Of a stretch of 64,000 nt of DNA, positions 1 to 7,020 are shown one piece after another; the stretch's first letter is position 1, and every line of letters begins with the position of its first letter. A program made the position numbers and the translations under genes. The notes beneath the pieces are model-generated. The model saw nothing but the letters and a program-made list of their open reading frames with translations. It was not told the origin of the DNA and did no database searches. Source of the DNA: Allocatelliglobosispora scoriae (lineage in GTDB: Bacteria; Actinomycetota; Actinomycetes; Mycobacteriales; Micromonosporaceae); NCBI RefSeq assembly GCF_014204945.1, contig NZ_JACHMN010000003.1, forward strand, positions 744,001 to 808,000. The letters are read 5' to 3'.

Positions 1-421
1 TGAGCGCCCCGATGTGGGTGGCGCGCGCCGGTGGCCAGCCCGCGTCGACGAGCCCGCCGTAGACCGCGTCGGCCATCGCGAGCGCCGCCGGCCGCCGCCC
101 CGGGCCCTGGGCCAGAAACGGCACGATGTGCGGGTGTTCCCGCAGCGCATCGCGGTAGGAGCGGCCCCACAGCTGGATCGCGATCCGCCAGTCGTGCCGC
201 CCGAAGAAGGAGGTGTCGACGAGCCCGATGATCGCGTCGGCGACGCCGTCGAGCAGCTCGTCCTTGGTCGCGAAGTGGTTGTAGAGGGACGGGCCGCGCA
301 CGCCCAGCTCGGTGGCGAGGCGGCGGGTGGAGAAGGCGGCGAGGCCGTCGGCGTCGATGAGCGCGGTCGCGGTCTCGATGATCCGCTCGCGGCTGAGCAG
401 CGCCTGGCGGGGCCGTGCCAT
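1..421 (-). CDS. TetR-family transcriptional regulator (C-terminus cut off by window edge)
   Basis: The reading frame starts at an ATG at 421 and stays open to the window edge, giving about 140 N-terminal residues. Residues about 10-56 form a TetR-type helix-turn-helix, with RERIIETATALI followed by ELGVRGPSLYNHFATKDEL. The rest begins the ligand-binding domain. It is divergent from the acyl-CoA dehydrogenase at 603. A good TetR-type palindrome at 578-596 sits over that gene's presumed promoter, so this protein probably represses the fatty-acid or branched-chain acyl-CoA catabolic genes. The ligand, likely an acyl-CoA, is inference from context. The missing C-terminus prevents subfamily assignment. 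Confidence 0.9.
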   Translation of the reverse strand, partial: MARPRQALLSRERIIETATALIDADGLAAFSTRRLATELGVRGPSLYNHFATKDELLDGVADAIIGLVDTSFFGRHDWRIAIQLWGRSYRDALREHPHIVPFLAQGPGRRPAALAMADAVYGGLVDAGWPPARATHIGAL

Positions 422-462
422 GGCTTCCTCCTCTCGATCCGTCGTGCTCGCGGCGCCGGTGC

Positions 463-524
463 CACGTTTTGCAGCACAGCGTGGCCTCCTCGCGCATCCA
501 GGCCACGCTGTGCTGCAAAACGTG
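463..524. repeat. Large perfect hairpin, copy 1 of a two-copy family
   Basis: Arms 463-487 and 500-524 are perfect 25-nt inverted repeats around a 12-nt loop. The arm core CACGTTTTGCAGCA followed by AGCGTGGC recurs at 60580-60655 with one base changed. It lies in the divergent region between the TetR gene and the acyl-CoA dehydrogenase, so it is not simply a 3'-end terminator. Confidence 0.85.
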
Positions 525-577
525 ACAGGTGACCGGCGCGCGGTGAAACTCTGCCACACGTAGGGCTGGACGCGATA

Positions 578-596
578 AAACTAACAGCGCTAGTTT
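578..596 (+). promoter_or_regulatory. Probable TetR operator overlapping a leaderless promoter
   Basis: AAACTAACAGCGCTAGTTT is a 19-bp near-palindrome with perfect 6-bp ends AAACTA/TAGTTT, typical in size and sequence of TetR-family operators. Its right half contains TAGTTT (591-596), a plausible -10 box lying 7 bp before the ATG at 603. No ribosome-binding site precedes that ATG, so the transcript is probably leaderless and binding here would block it. The divergent TetR gene is the obvious regulator. Confidence 0.7.
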
Positions 597-602
597 ATCC
601 GG

Positions 603-1757
603 ATGGACCTGACCCTCTCCCCGGAGCAGCTCGCCGTGCGGCAGCTCGCCGCCGAGTTCACCGATCGCGAGATCATCCCGCACGCGGCGGCCTGGGACCG
701 GCGCGAATCGGTCGACCTCGGCATCGTCAAGAAGCTCGGTGACCTGGGCTTCCTCGGCCTCACCATCCCCGAGGACCGGGGCGGGTCCGGCGGCGACCAC
801 CTCAGCTACTGCCTCGTCATGGAGGAGCTGGGCCGGGGCGACTCGTCCGTGCGCGGCATCGTCTCGGTCTCGCTCGGCCTCGTCGCCAAGTCGATCGCCG
901 CCTTCGGCACCGGCGAGCAGCAGGAGGAGTGGCTGCCCCGGCTCTGCTCCGGCGACGCGATCGGCTGCTTCGCCCTCACCGAGCCCGGCACCGGCTCCGA
1001 CGCGGGCGAGCTCACCACCCGCGCGGTCCGCGACGGCGACGACTGGGTCATCGACGGCGCGAAGGTCTTCATCACCAACGGCACCTGGGCCGACGTCGCC
1101 CTGGTCTTCGCCCGCACCGGCGCCGACCAGCCCGGACGCAAGGGCATCAGTGCCTTCCTGGTGCCGACCGACACACCCGGCTTCGGCCGCACCGAGATCC
1201 ACGGCAAGCTCGGCCTGCGCGGTCAGGCCACGGCCGAGATGAGCTTCAGCGGGTGTCGCGTACCCGCCGCCGCCCTGCTCGGCGCCGAGGGGCAGGGCTT
1301 CCGGATCGCGATGGCCGCCCTCGCCAAGGGCCGGATGTCGCTCGCCGCGGGCTGTGTCGGGGTGGCCCGGGGCTGCCTGGAGGCGTCCGTGGCCTATGCC
1401 GGGGAGCGGGTGCAGTTCCGCAAGCCCATCGCCGGGCACCAGCTCGTGCAGCAGCTCCTCGCCGAGATGGCGGTCGACGCCGACGCGGCCCGGCTGCTCG
1501 TCTGGCGCGTCGCCGACCTGATCGACCGGCACGAGCCCTTCGAGACCGAGGCCTCCATGGCGAAGCTCTTCGCCAGCGAGGCCGCCGTCCGCTGCGCCAA
1601 CAACGCGCTCCAGGTCTTCGGCGGTTACGGGTATATCGATGAATACCCCGTCGCCAAGTACCTCCGTGACGCCCGGGTCACAACCCTTTACGAGGGCACC
1701 AGCCAGATCCAGCAGCTCATCATCGGCCGCGCGCTGACCGGAATCAGCGCCTTCTAG
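603..1757 (+). CDS. Acyl-CoA dehydrogenase
   Basis: This is a 384-residue flavoprotein of the acyl-CoA dehydrogenase family, which oxidises an acyl-CoA to the 2,3-enoyl-CoA and passes electrons to ETF. The length matches short/medium- and branched-chain members. Visible motifs are CFALTEPGTGSDAG near residue 123 (FAD and substrate loop) and YEGTSQIQ near the C-terminus, where Glu364 is in the position of the usual catalytic base. The ATG has no Shine-Dalgarno and sits just after a -10-like box, suggesting a leaderless message. It is first in an operon with the acyl-CoA ligase at 1787 and the hydrolase at 3345, under a TetR-type operator. Chain-length specificity cannot be read from sequence. 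Confidence 0.93.
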   Translation: MDLTLSPEQLAVRQLAAEFTDREIIPHAAAWDRRESVDLGIVKKLGDLGFLGLTIPEDRGGSGGDHLSYCLVMEELGRGDSSVRGIVSVSLGLVAKSIAAFGTGEQQEEWLPRLCSGDAIGCFALTEPGTGSDAGELTTRAVRDGDDWVIDGAKVFITNGTWADVALVFARTGADQPGRKGISAFLVPTDTPGFGRTEIHGKLGLRGQATAEMSFSGCRVPAAALLGAEGQGFRIAMAALAKGRMSLAAGCVGVARGCLEASVAYAGERVQFRKPIAGHQLVQQLLAEMAVDADAARLLVWRVADLIDRHEPFETEASMAKLFASEAAVRCANNALQVFGGYGYIDEYPVAKYLRDARVTTLYEGTSQIQQLIIGRALTGISAF

Positions 1758-1786
1758 CCCATCCGTCCACCATGGAGGCTCCCACC

Positions 1787-3328
1787 ATGACTTCGCTCTC
1801 CCTCGCCAGCGTGCTCGCCGAGGCCGCCCGGCGCTACCCCGACAAGGTCGCGGTCGTCGACGGCGCCCAGCGCGTCACCTATGCCGAGCTCTGGCGGCAG
1901 GCGCTCACCTACGCGGCGGGCCTGCGGGAACTGGGCGTCCGGCCCGGTGACACCGTCGCCCTCGTCGTGCCCAACGTCGTGGAGTTCCCCCGCGCCTATT
2001 ACGGCGCGCTCGCCGCCGGTGCCGTCGTCGTCCCCGTGCACCTGCTGCTCAACGCGGAGGAGATGGCCTATGTGCTCCGGGACAGCCACACCAACCTGCT
2101 GATCTGCCACACCGCGCTGCTCGGGGTCGGCGCTCCCGCCGCAGCCGCCGCCGGGGTGCCGATCGCCACCGTGGGACCGGCCGCGCTGGCGCCCGAGGGC
2201 TTCGAGGGGCGGCGGCTGGAGGAGGTCGGTGCGCCGCCGCTGCCGACCTTCGTGTCGCGGGAGGCCGAGGAGATCGCGGTCGTCTTCTACACCAGCGGCA
2301 CCACCGGCGAGCCCAAGGGCGCGCTGCTCACGCACCTCAACCTCGTCATGAACGCCACCGTCAACGTCTTCGACGCCAACGACGCCAAGCCCACCGACAT
2401 CGTGCTCGGGTGCCTGCCGCTGTTCCACACCTACGGCCAGACCGTCGGCATGAACGGCACCTTCCGGCTCGGCGCCACGCTGGTGCTGCTGGCCCGCTTC
2501 ACCGGTGCCGCAGCCCTGGACCTCATGGTCGCGGAGGGCGTGAACGTCTTCCACGGCGTACCGACGATGTACATCGGGCTGCTGGAGGCCGCGGCGGGCC
2601 GCGCTGAGCTGCCGCAATTGCGGATCTGCATCTCCGGCGGAGCTTCGCTGCCGGTCGCGGTGCTCGAGCGCTTCAACGCCGCGTTCCGCACGACCATCTT
2701 CGAGGGGTACGGGTTGAGCGAGACCTCCCCGACCGCGACGACCAACCAACCCCAGTTCGGGCAGCGTGCGGGCACCATCGGACACCCGATCTGGGGCGTC
2801 GAGGTGGAGATCGCCCGCGCCGAGATCGAGGACCGCATCGAGCTCCTCCCCGTCGGCGAGCTGGGCGAACTCGTCATCCGCGGCCACAACGTCTTCGCCG
2901 GATACCTCGACCGGCCCGAGGCGACCGCCCAGGTGATGGTCGACGGCTGGTTCCGCTCCGGCGACCTCGGACAGAAGGACGCCGACGGCTTCATCACCAT
3001 CGTCGACCGCAAGAAGGACCTGATCATCCGGGGTGGCTTCAACATCTATCCCCGGGAGGTCGAGGAGGTGCTGGCCCGGCATCCGTCGATCGCGCAGGTG
3101 GCCGTGGTCGGCGTACCGGATGAGATCTTCGGTGAGGAGATCTGCGCCGTGGTCGTGGTCGCAGCCGGTGCCGCGCTCACCGAGGACGAGCTTGTGACCT
3201 GGTGCAAGGAGCACCTGGGTCGGCACAAGTACCCCCGGCAGGTGCGCTTCGCCGAGGAGCTGCCGCTGGGCCCCAGTCTCAAGGTGCTCAAGCGGGAGCT
3301 CCGCCGACGCATCATCGAGGAGGGGTAG
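1787..3328 (+). CDS. Acyl-CoA synthetase (ANL superfamily, fatty-acid CoA ligase type)
   Basis: A 513-residue AMP-forming ligase that activates a carboxylic acid to its CoA thioester. The phosphate-binding signature YTSGTTGEPKG starts near residue 168. A3/A5-type motifs (GYGLSETSP), the hinge region GWFRSGDLGQKDADGFITIVDRKKD and a C-terminal lysine region (SLKVLKREL) are all present. An in-frame ATG lies 15 bp upstream at 1772, but GGAGG at 1774-1778 is ideally spaced for the ATG at 1787, so the later start is preferred. It follows the acyl-CoA dehydrogenase by about 30 bp. Together they would activate and then desaturate the same acid. The substrate is unknown. Confidence 0.93.
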   Translation: MTSLSLASVLAEAARRYPDKVAVVDGAQRVTYAELWRQALTYAAGLRELGVRPGDTVALVVPNVVEFPRAYYGALAAGAVVVPVHLLLNAEEMAYVLRDSHTNLLICHTALLGVGAPAAAAAGVPIATVGPAALAPEGFEGRRLEEVGAPPLPTFVSREAEEIAVVFYTSGTTGEPKGALLTHLNLVMNATVNVFDANDAKPTDIVLGCLPLFHTYGQTVGMNGTFRLGATLVLLARFTGAAALDLMVAEGVNVFHGVPTMYIGLLEAAAGRAELPQLRICISGGASLPVAVLERFNAAFRTTIFEGYGLSETSPTATTNQPQFGQRAGTIGHPIWGVEVEIARAEIEDRIELLPVGELGELVIRGHNVFAGYLDRPEATAQVMVDGWFRSGDLGQKDADGFITIVDRKKDLIIRGGFNIYPREVEEVLARHPSIAQVAVVGVPDEIFGEEICAVVVVAAGAALTEDELVTWCKEHLGRHKYPRQVRFAEELPLGPSLKVLKRELRRRIIEEG

Positions 3329-3344
3329 GGGTACTTTATCGATC

Positions 3345-4184
3345 ATGCGTACCCTCACCACCTCCGACAGCCGCATCCTCGCCGTGGAGGAGTGGGGTGT
3401 TCCGGGCGGGCTGCCGGTGCTCTACCTGCACGGCAGCCCGATGAGCCGGTTGGCGCGCTACCCCGACGAGAGCGTCTTCACCGCGCTGGGCATCCAGCTC
3501 ATCACCTATGACCGGCCGGGATTCGGGCACTCCACGCCCCAGCCCGGCCGGTCCGTCGTGGACGCCGCCGCCGATGTCGAGGCGATCGCCGACGCACTGG
3601 GGATCGAGCGGTTCCCGGTCTTCGGCGTCTCCGGCGGCGGCCCGCACGCGCTGGCGGTCGCGGCGCTGCTCGGCGACCGGATCAGCCGGGTCGCGACCCT
3701 CGCCAGCCTCGCCCCCCGCGACGCGGCCGGGCTCGACTGGACCGACGGCATGATGGAGACCAACCAGCAGAGCGCCTGGGTGGCACTGCTCGGGCGGGCC
3801 GCCGTGGAGCAGCACCTCTCCAGCGCGGGCACCGCCTCCCGGCCGCAGCTTCCGGAGAACGACCAGGCGGTGCTCGCCCGGCCCGAGGTGGGGGAGATGC
3901 TCGCGGACGCGTTCGCCGAGGCGGTGCGGCCCGGGCTCGACGGGTGGGTCGACGACGTGGTCGCGCTCTTCGGGGTCGGCTGGGGCTTCGACCCGGCGAC
4001 GATCTCGGTGCCGACGCGGCTCTGGCACGGCCAGGACGACTCGGTGGTGCCGCCGTCGCACTCGCGCTGGTTGGCTGAGCGCATCCCCGGAGCCGAACTG
4101 GTCCTCGCCGAGGGCGACGGCCATGCCGGTCACTTCGACGCCACCCCCGCCACCCTGTCCTGGCTCCTGTCGACTCCCGCTTAG
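3345..4184 (+). CDS. Alpha/beta-fold hydrolase
   Basis: A 279-residue single-domain alpha/beta hydrolase. The nucleophile elbow GVSGGG places the serine at residue 96. HGQDD (Asp231/232) and the late DGHAGH (His260) supply the acid and base of the triad. The oxyanion region is YLHGSP near residue 28. There is no signal peptide, so it should be cytoplasmic. It is third in the TetR-controlled acyl-CoA operon, 16 bp after the ligase, and could be a thioesterase, lactonase or ester hydrolase acting on the same substrate. The precise reaction is not deducible. Confidence 0.88.
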   Translation: MRTLTTSDSRILAVEEWGVPGGLPVLYLHGSPMSRLARYPDESVFTALGIQLITYDRPGFGHSTPQPGRSVVDAAADVEAIADALGIERFPVFGVSGGGPHALAVAALLGDRISRVATLASLAPRDAAGLDWTDGMMETNQQSAWVALLGRAAVEQHLSSAGTASRPQLPENDQAVLARPEVGEMLADAFAEAVRPGLDGWVDDVVALFGVGWGFDPATISVPTRLWHGQDDSVVPPSHSRWLAERIPGAELVLAEGDGHAGHFDATPATLSWLLSTPA

Positions 4185-4187
4185 CCG

Positions 4188-4346
4188 CAACTCTTGAAGA
4201 GTTGGTCCTCAACGGGGCTCGGTGATCACACCGTCTTCCCCGAAGATGGCCTGATCATGCACCTTGATCACGCCGTCTTCCCTGAAGATGGTGTGATCAC
4301 CAGGCGCGGCGGCGCCGCCGCGACAACACCAACTCTTCACGAGTTG
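4188..4346. repeat. Paired CAACTCTT/AAGAGTTG element, interrupted by another element
   Basis: A perfect 17-bp palindrome CAACTCTTGAAGAGTTG (4188-4204) begins three bases after the hydrolase stop. A degenerate partner, CAACTCTTCACGAGTTG, is at 4330-4346 and is followed by a GCGGCGATCTTG flank shared with other copies. At other loci the two cores are 14-27 bp apart. Here they are 125 bp apart because a complete 75-bp double palindrome (4224-4298) lies between them. Confidence 0.85.
4224..4298. repeat. 75-bp double-palindrome element (33-9-33), copy 1
   Basis: Two 33-nt imperfect palindromes (4224-4256 and 4266-4298) are separated by exactly 9 nt. Each begins GATCAC, ends TGATC and has CTTC-NNN-GAAG at its centre. 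The two arms are also nearly reverse complements of each other, so the DNA can form either one long hairpin or two small ones. The same dimensions recur at 15679-15753 and 56021-56095. The rest of 4299-4474 holds the second CAACTCTT core and the EF-hand gene's upstream region. No other gene was seen. Confidence 0.85.
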
Positions 4347-4474
4347 CGGCGATCTTGGCGCTGGCCCTGTCGGCTGGTGGCTGCTGCGACGGCGAAAGGT
4401 GACGCCCTGAGCGGGTGACACCCGATCGAGTGTCGGCTATCGACTGCCCCTCGCGGCGGACATAGCTTGCCCTC

Positions 4475-5023
4475 ATGGCTACCGTTATCCAGCAGCGCAA
4501 GCTTGACAAGGCGTTCAACCACCTGGACGCGGATCGCAGCGGCTATGTCGAGGAGCAGGACCTGACCGACCTCGGTCTGCGCCTGCTCGCCAATTTCGGG
4601 GTGACCCACGAGGACCCCAAGGCACGCAGGATCGCCGACGGTTTCAGCACCTTCTGGGTGGCGCTCGCCGAGGCGCTCGACGCCGACGGGGACCGGCGGC
4701 TGAGCCCGCAGGAGTACGCCGACGGCATGATCGACGCGTTCGCGCAGGGTGACGGCGCTTTCGACCGGCATTTCCGCCCCGGCGCGATCGCGGTTCTGGA
4801 GCTCGCCGACACCGACGACGACGGTTTCGTGAACCCGGCGGAGTTCGCGGTGATGCAGCGGGCCTTCGGCACCCCTGAGGACGAGATCGGGTTCGCCTTC
4901 GACCAGCTCGACACCGATCGCGACGGCAGGCTCTCCGTGGACGAGATGATCGTCGCGGTCGAGCAGTTCTACATCGGCGCCGATGAGAACGCGGTCGGCA
5001 ACTGGTTCTTCGGCCGCTACTGA
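4475..5023 (+). CDS. EF-hand calcium-binding protein (calerythrin-like)
   Basis: A 182-residue soluble protein with four EF-hand loops at residues 18-29 (DADRSG), 69-80 (DADGDR), 112-123 (DTDDDG) and 146-157 (DTDRDG). Size and spacing match the calerythrin-like sarcoplasmic-type calcium-binding proteins of actinomycetes. Loop 1 ends in Asp instead of Glu at position 12, and loop 2 has Arg in place of the usual Gly at position 6, so these two may bind calcium weakly. It is a cytoplasmic calcium buffer or sensor with no evident partner nearby. It stands alone, converging on the VWA gene with a 47-bp palindrome between them. Confidence 0.9.
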   Translation: MATVIQQRKLDKAFNHLDADRSGYVEEQDLTDLGLRLLANFGVTHEDPKARRIADGFSTFWVALAEALDADGDRRLSPQEYADGMIDAFAQGDGAFDRHFRPGAIAVLELADTDDDGFVNPAEFAVMQRAFGTPEDEIGFAFDQLDTDRDGRLSVDEMIVAVEQFYIGADENAVGNWFFGRY

Positions 5024-5025
5024 GA

Positions 5026-5072
5026 CGCGTTCTTTAGGACCAACTCTTGAAGAGTTGGTCCTAAAGAACGCG
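5026..5072. terminator. 47-bp perfect palindrome, probable bidirectional terminator
   Basis: A 23-bp arm, a single central G and a fully complementary 23-bp arm occupy nearly the whole gap between two convergent stop codons. The centre is the CAACTCTTGAAGAGTTG core shared by six other loci. The flanking TTTAGGACC sequence extends the arms. The ends supply short T/A runs on each strand. Confidence 0.8.
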
Positions 5073-5073
5073 G

Positions 5074-7020
5074 TCAGCCGTTTCGGCCGCGACGGGCCCG
5101 GAGGTAGTCGGCGACGACGTAGCGGCCGAGGTCCTCGGTGGACGGGGTGAAGACCCGACCTCCGCTGCGCCGGGCGATCGCGTCGATGAAGCGCCGCAGG
5201 CCCGGGTCCTCGCCGAGCATGAAGAGGTTGAGCGATGCGCCGAAGCGGGTGAGCTGGTCCACCTCGACGACGGTCGCCTCGATCGTCTCGCGCAGCGGCG
5301 GCCAGTTGAAGGTCGGGCCGTAGGGACCGAGGTGCGCGGTGGGCTCGCCGTCGGTGACGACGAGCACGACCGGTTCGGACCCCGAGTGCCGGTGCAGGTG
5401 CCGGGAGGCGAGCTTCAGGGCGTGCTGCAGGTTGGTGCCCTGCTGGAAGTCGGGCTCCACGGCGGCGAGCTCGGTCTGCGACATCGCCGACGCGGCGAGG
5501 CCGAAGCCGATGATCTGCAGCGAGTCCTGCGGGAACCGGGTGGCGATGAGGTGCGACAGGGCGAGCGCGGTCTGCTTCATCGGACCCCACCGCCCCTCCG
5601 CGATCATCGAGTAGGACAGGTCCACGCAGAGCGCCACCGCCGCCGACGAGCGGCGTTCGGTCTCCACCACCTCGAAGTCCTCGACCGCCAGGGCCACCGG
5701 GGTGCCCGAACCCGAACGCAGGACCGCCCTGGAGATGGTGCGCACCACGTCGAGGGGTTGCTCGTCGCCGTACTCCCAGGGGCGGGAGGCACCGGTGATC
5801 TCGCCGGACGCGCCGGCGTCGCGCACGTCGTGCTGACCTCGGCGTCTGCTGCCCAGGTCGGCGAAGACCTGGCGCAGCGCGGTGCCGCCGAGCCGCCGCA
5901 GCGCCTTGGGGCTCAGCGTCATGCCGTCGGCGCCCTGGGCCACCCAGCCCTGGCGGCGCAGCTCGCGCTCCAGTTCTTGCAGCTGGCGTACGTCGTCCGC
6001 CGCGGACCGGCCGAGCGTGCGCGACACCTGCTCGACATCGACGTCGTCGAGAGTGGCACCGGGGTGCTCCTGCCCGAGCTGGTCGAGCATGTCGTCGAGG
6101 TCGGCGATCTCGGCGAGGGCACCGGTCGCCTCGCCGTAACCGAGCGGCTGACCGCCACGCACCTGCTCGCTGCGGTTCCACGAGAGGTCGGGGCGCAGTG
6201 CGCGGAGGTTGTCGCTGAGCGCCGCCATCTGCCGGCCCAGCTCCCCGTCGCCCAGTGCCTGCTGCATGAGCTGGGCCAGCTCCTCGCGCTGCTGCGGGGA
6301 GAGCGAGCGCATGAGGCGCTCTCCGGCGGCGGCGCGACGGGCGAGGATGTCGACGAGCTCCTCGACGGAGCCCGGCTGCTCGGGGAAGAAGTCGCCGTGC
6401 CGCCGCATGAACTCGGCGAACTGATCGGTCGTGTCCTCGCCCCGGGCATGACGTTCGAGCAGCGCGTTGAGGTCGGTCACCATCTCCGCGACGCCCTGCT
6501 GCGCGGCGGGATTGGCGAGGCCCTGCTTGAGCCCCTGGAACCGCTGCTCCAGGACATCGCGGCGCAGCCCGTCGAGGATCTGCTGGTAGAGCTGGCGGGC
6601 CTCGTCGCTGGCCCACCGGTAACCCGAGAGCTCCTCGACCGCGCGAGCGGTGGAGCTCGGCAGGTTGTCGAGTGTGGACCGGGCGAAGGCGGCATCGTCG
6701 TCGTCGCGGTCGGCGAGCATGTCCCGCTCGGCCGCGAGCGCCTGGTCGAGCAGCTGCGCGGCCCGGGTGACCGCGCCGTCGAGATTGCCGCGGCGCAGTG
6801 CGTCGCGGCGCATCCGGCGGGCGCGGGCGAGCAGGTCGTCGAGGCCGCGGCGACCGTCGAGACCCCGGCGCAGCAGGTTGCGCAGGGCCTCGCGGAGGCT
6901 GCCCCCGGCGAGCACCTCCTCGCCGACGGAGTCGACGGCGGCCCGCACGTCGTAGGGCGGCGCGAGCGGGTCGGGCCCGTCCGCCCAGGCGCCGTAGCGG
7001 TTACGCTTCCCGGCTGCCAT
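5074..7020 (-). CDS. VWA-domain protein (CoxE/chelatase-like partner of a MoxR ATPase)
   Basis: A 648-residue cytoplasmic protein. The N-terminal two thirds are charged and helical. A C-terminal von Willebrand A domain carries the metal-ion-dependent adhesion motif D-L-S-Y-S at residues 467-471, and later VTDGEPT. Its start overlaps the end of the AAA+ gene by 20 bp, so the two are co-translated. AAA+/VWA pairs of this kind work as chelatase-like or chaperone-like remodelling machines. Annotation pipelines often call such pairs magnesium chelatase, but no chlorophyll or cobalamin genes are nearby, so the client is unknown. Confidence 0.85.
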   Translation of the reverse strand: MAAGKRNRYGAWADGPDPLAPPYDVRAAVDSVGEEVLAGGSLREALRNLLRRGLDGRRGLDDLLARARRMRRDALRRGNLDGAVTRAAQLLDQALAAERDMLADRDDDDAAFARSTLDNLPSSTARAVEELSGYRWASDEARQLYQQILDGLRRDVLEQRFQGLKQGLANPAAQQGVAEMVTDLNALLERHARGEDTTDQFAEFMRRHGDFFPEQPGSVEELVDILARRAAAGERLMRSLSPQQREELAQLMQQALGDGELGRQMAALSDNLRALRPDLSWNRSEQVRGGQPLGYGEATGALAEIADLDDMLDQLGQEHPGATLDDVDVEQVSRTLGRSAADDVRQLQELERELRRQGWVAQGADGMTLSPKALRRLGGTALRQVFADLGSRRRGQHDVRDAGASGEITGASRPWEYGDEQPLDVVRTISRAVLRSGSGTPVALAVEDFEVVETERRSSAAVALCVDLSYSMIAEGRWGPMKQTALALSHLIATRFPQDSLQIIGFGLAASAMSQTELAAVEPDFQQGTNLQHALKLASRHLHRHSGSEPVVLVVTDGEPTAHLGPYGPTFNWPPLRETIEATVVEVDQLTRFGASLNLFMLGEDPGLRRFIDAIARRSGGRVFTPSTEDLGRYVVADYLRARRGRNG

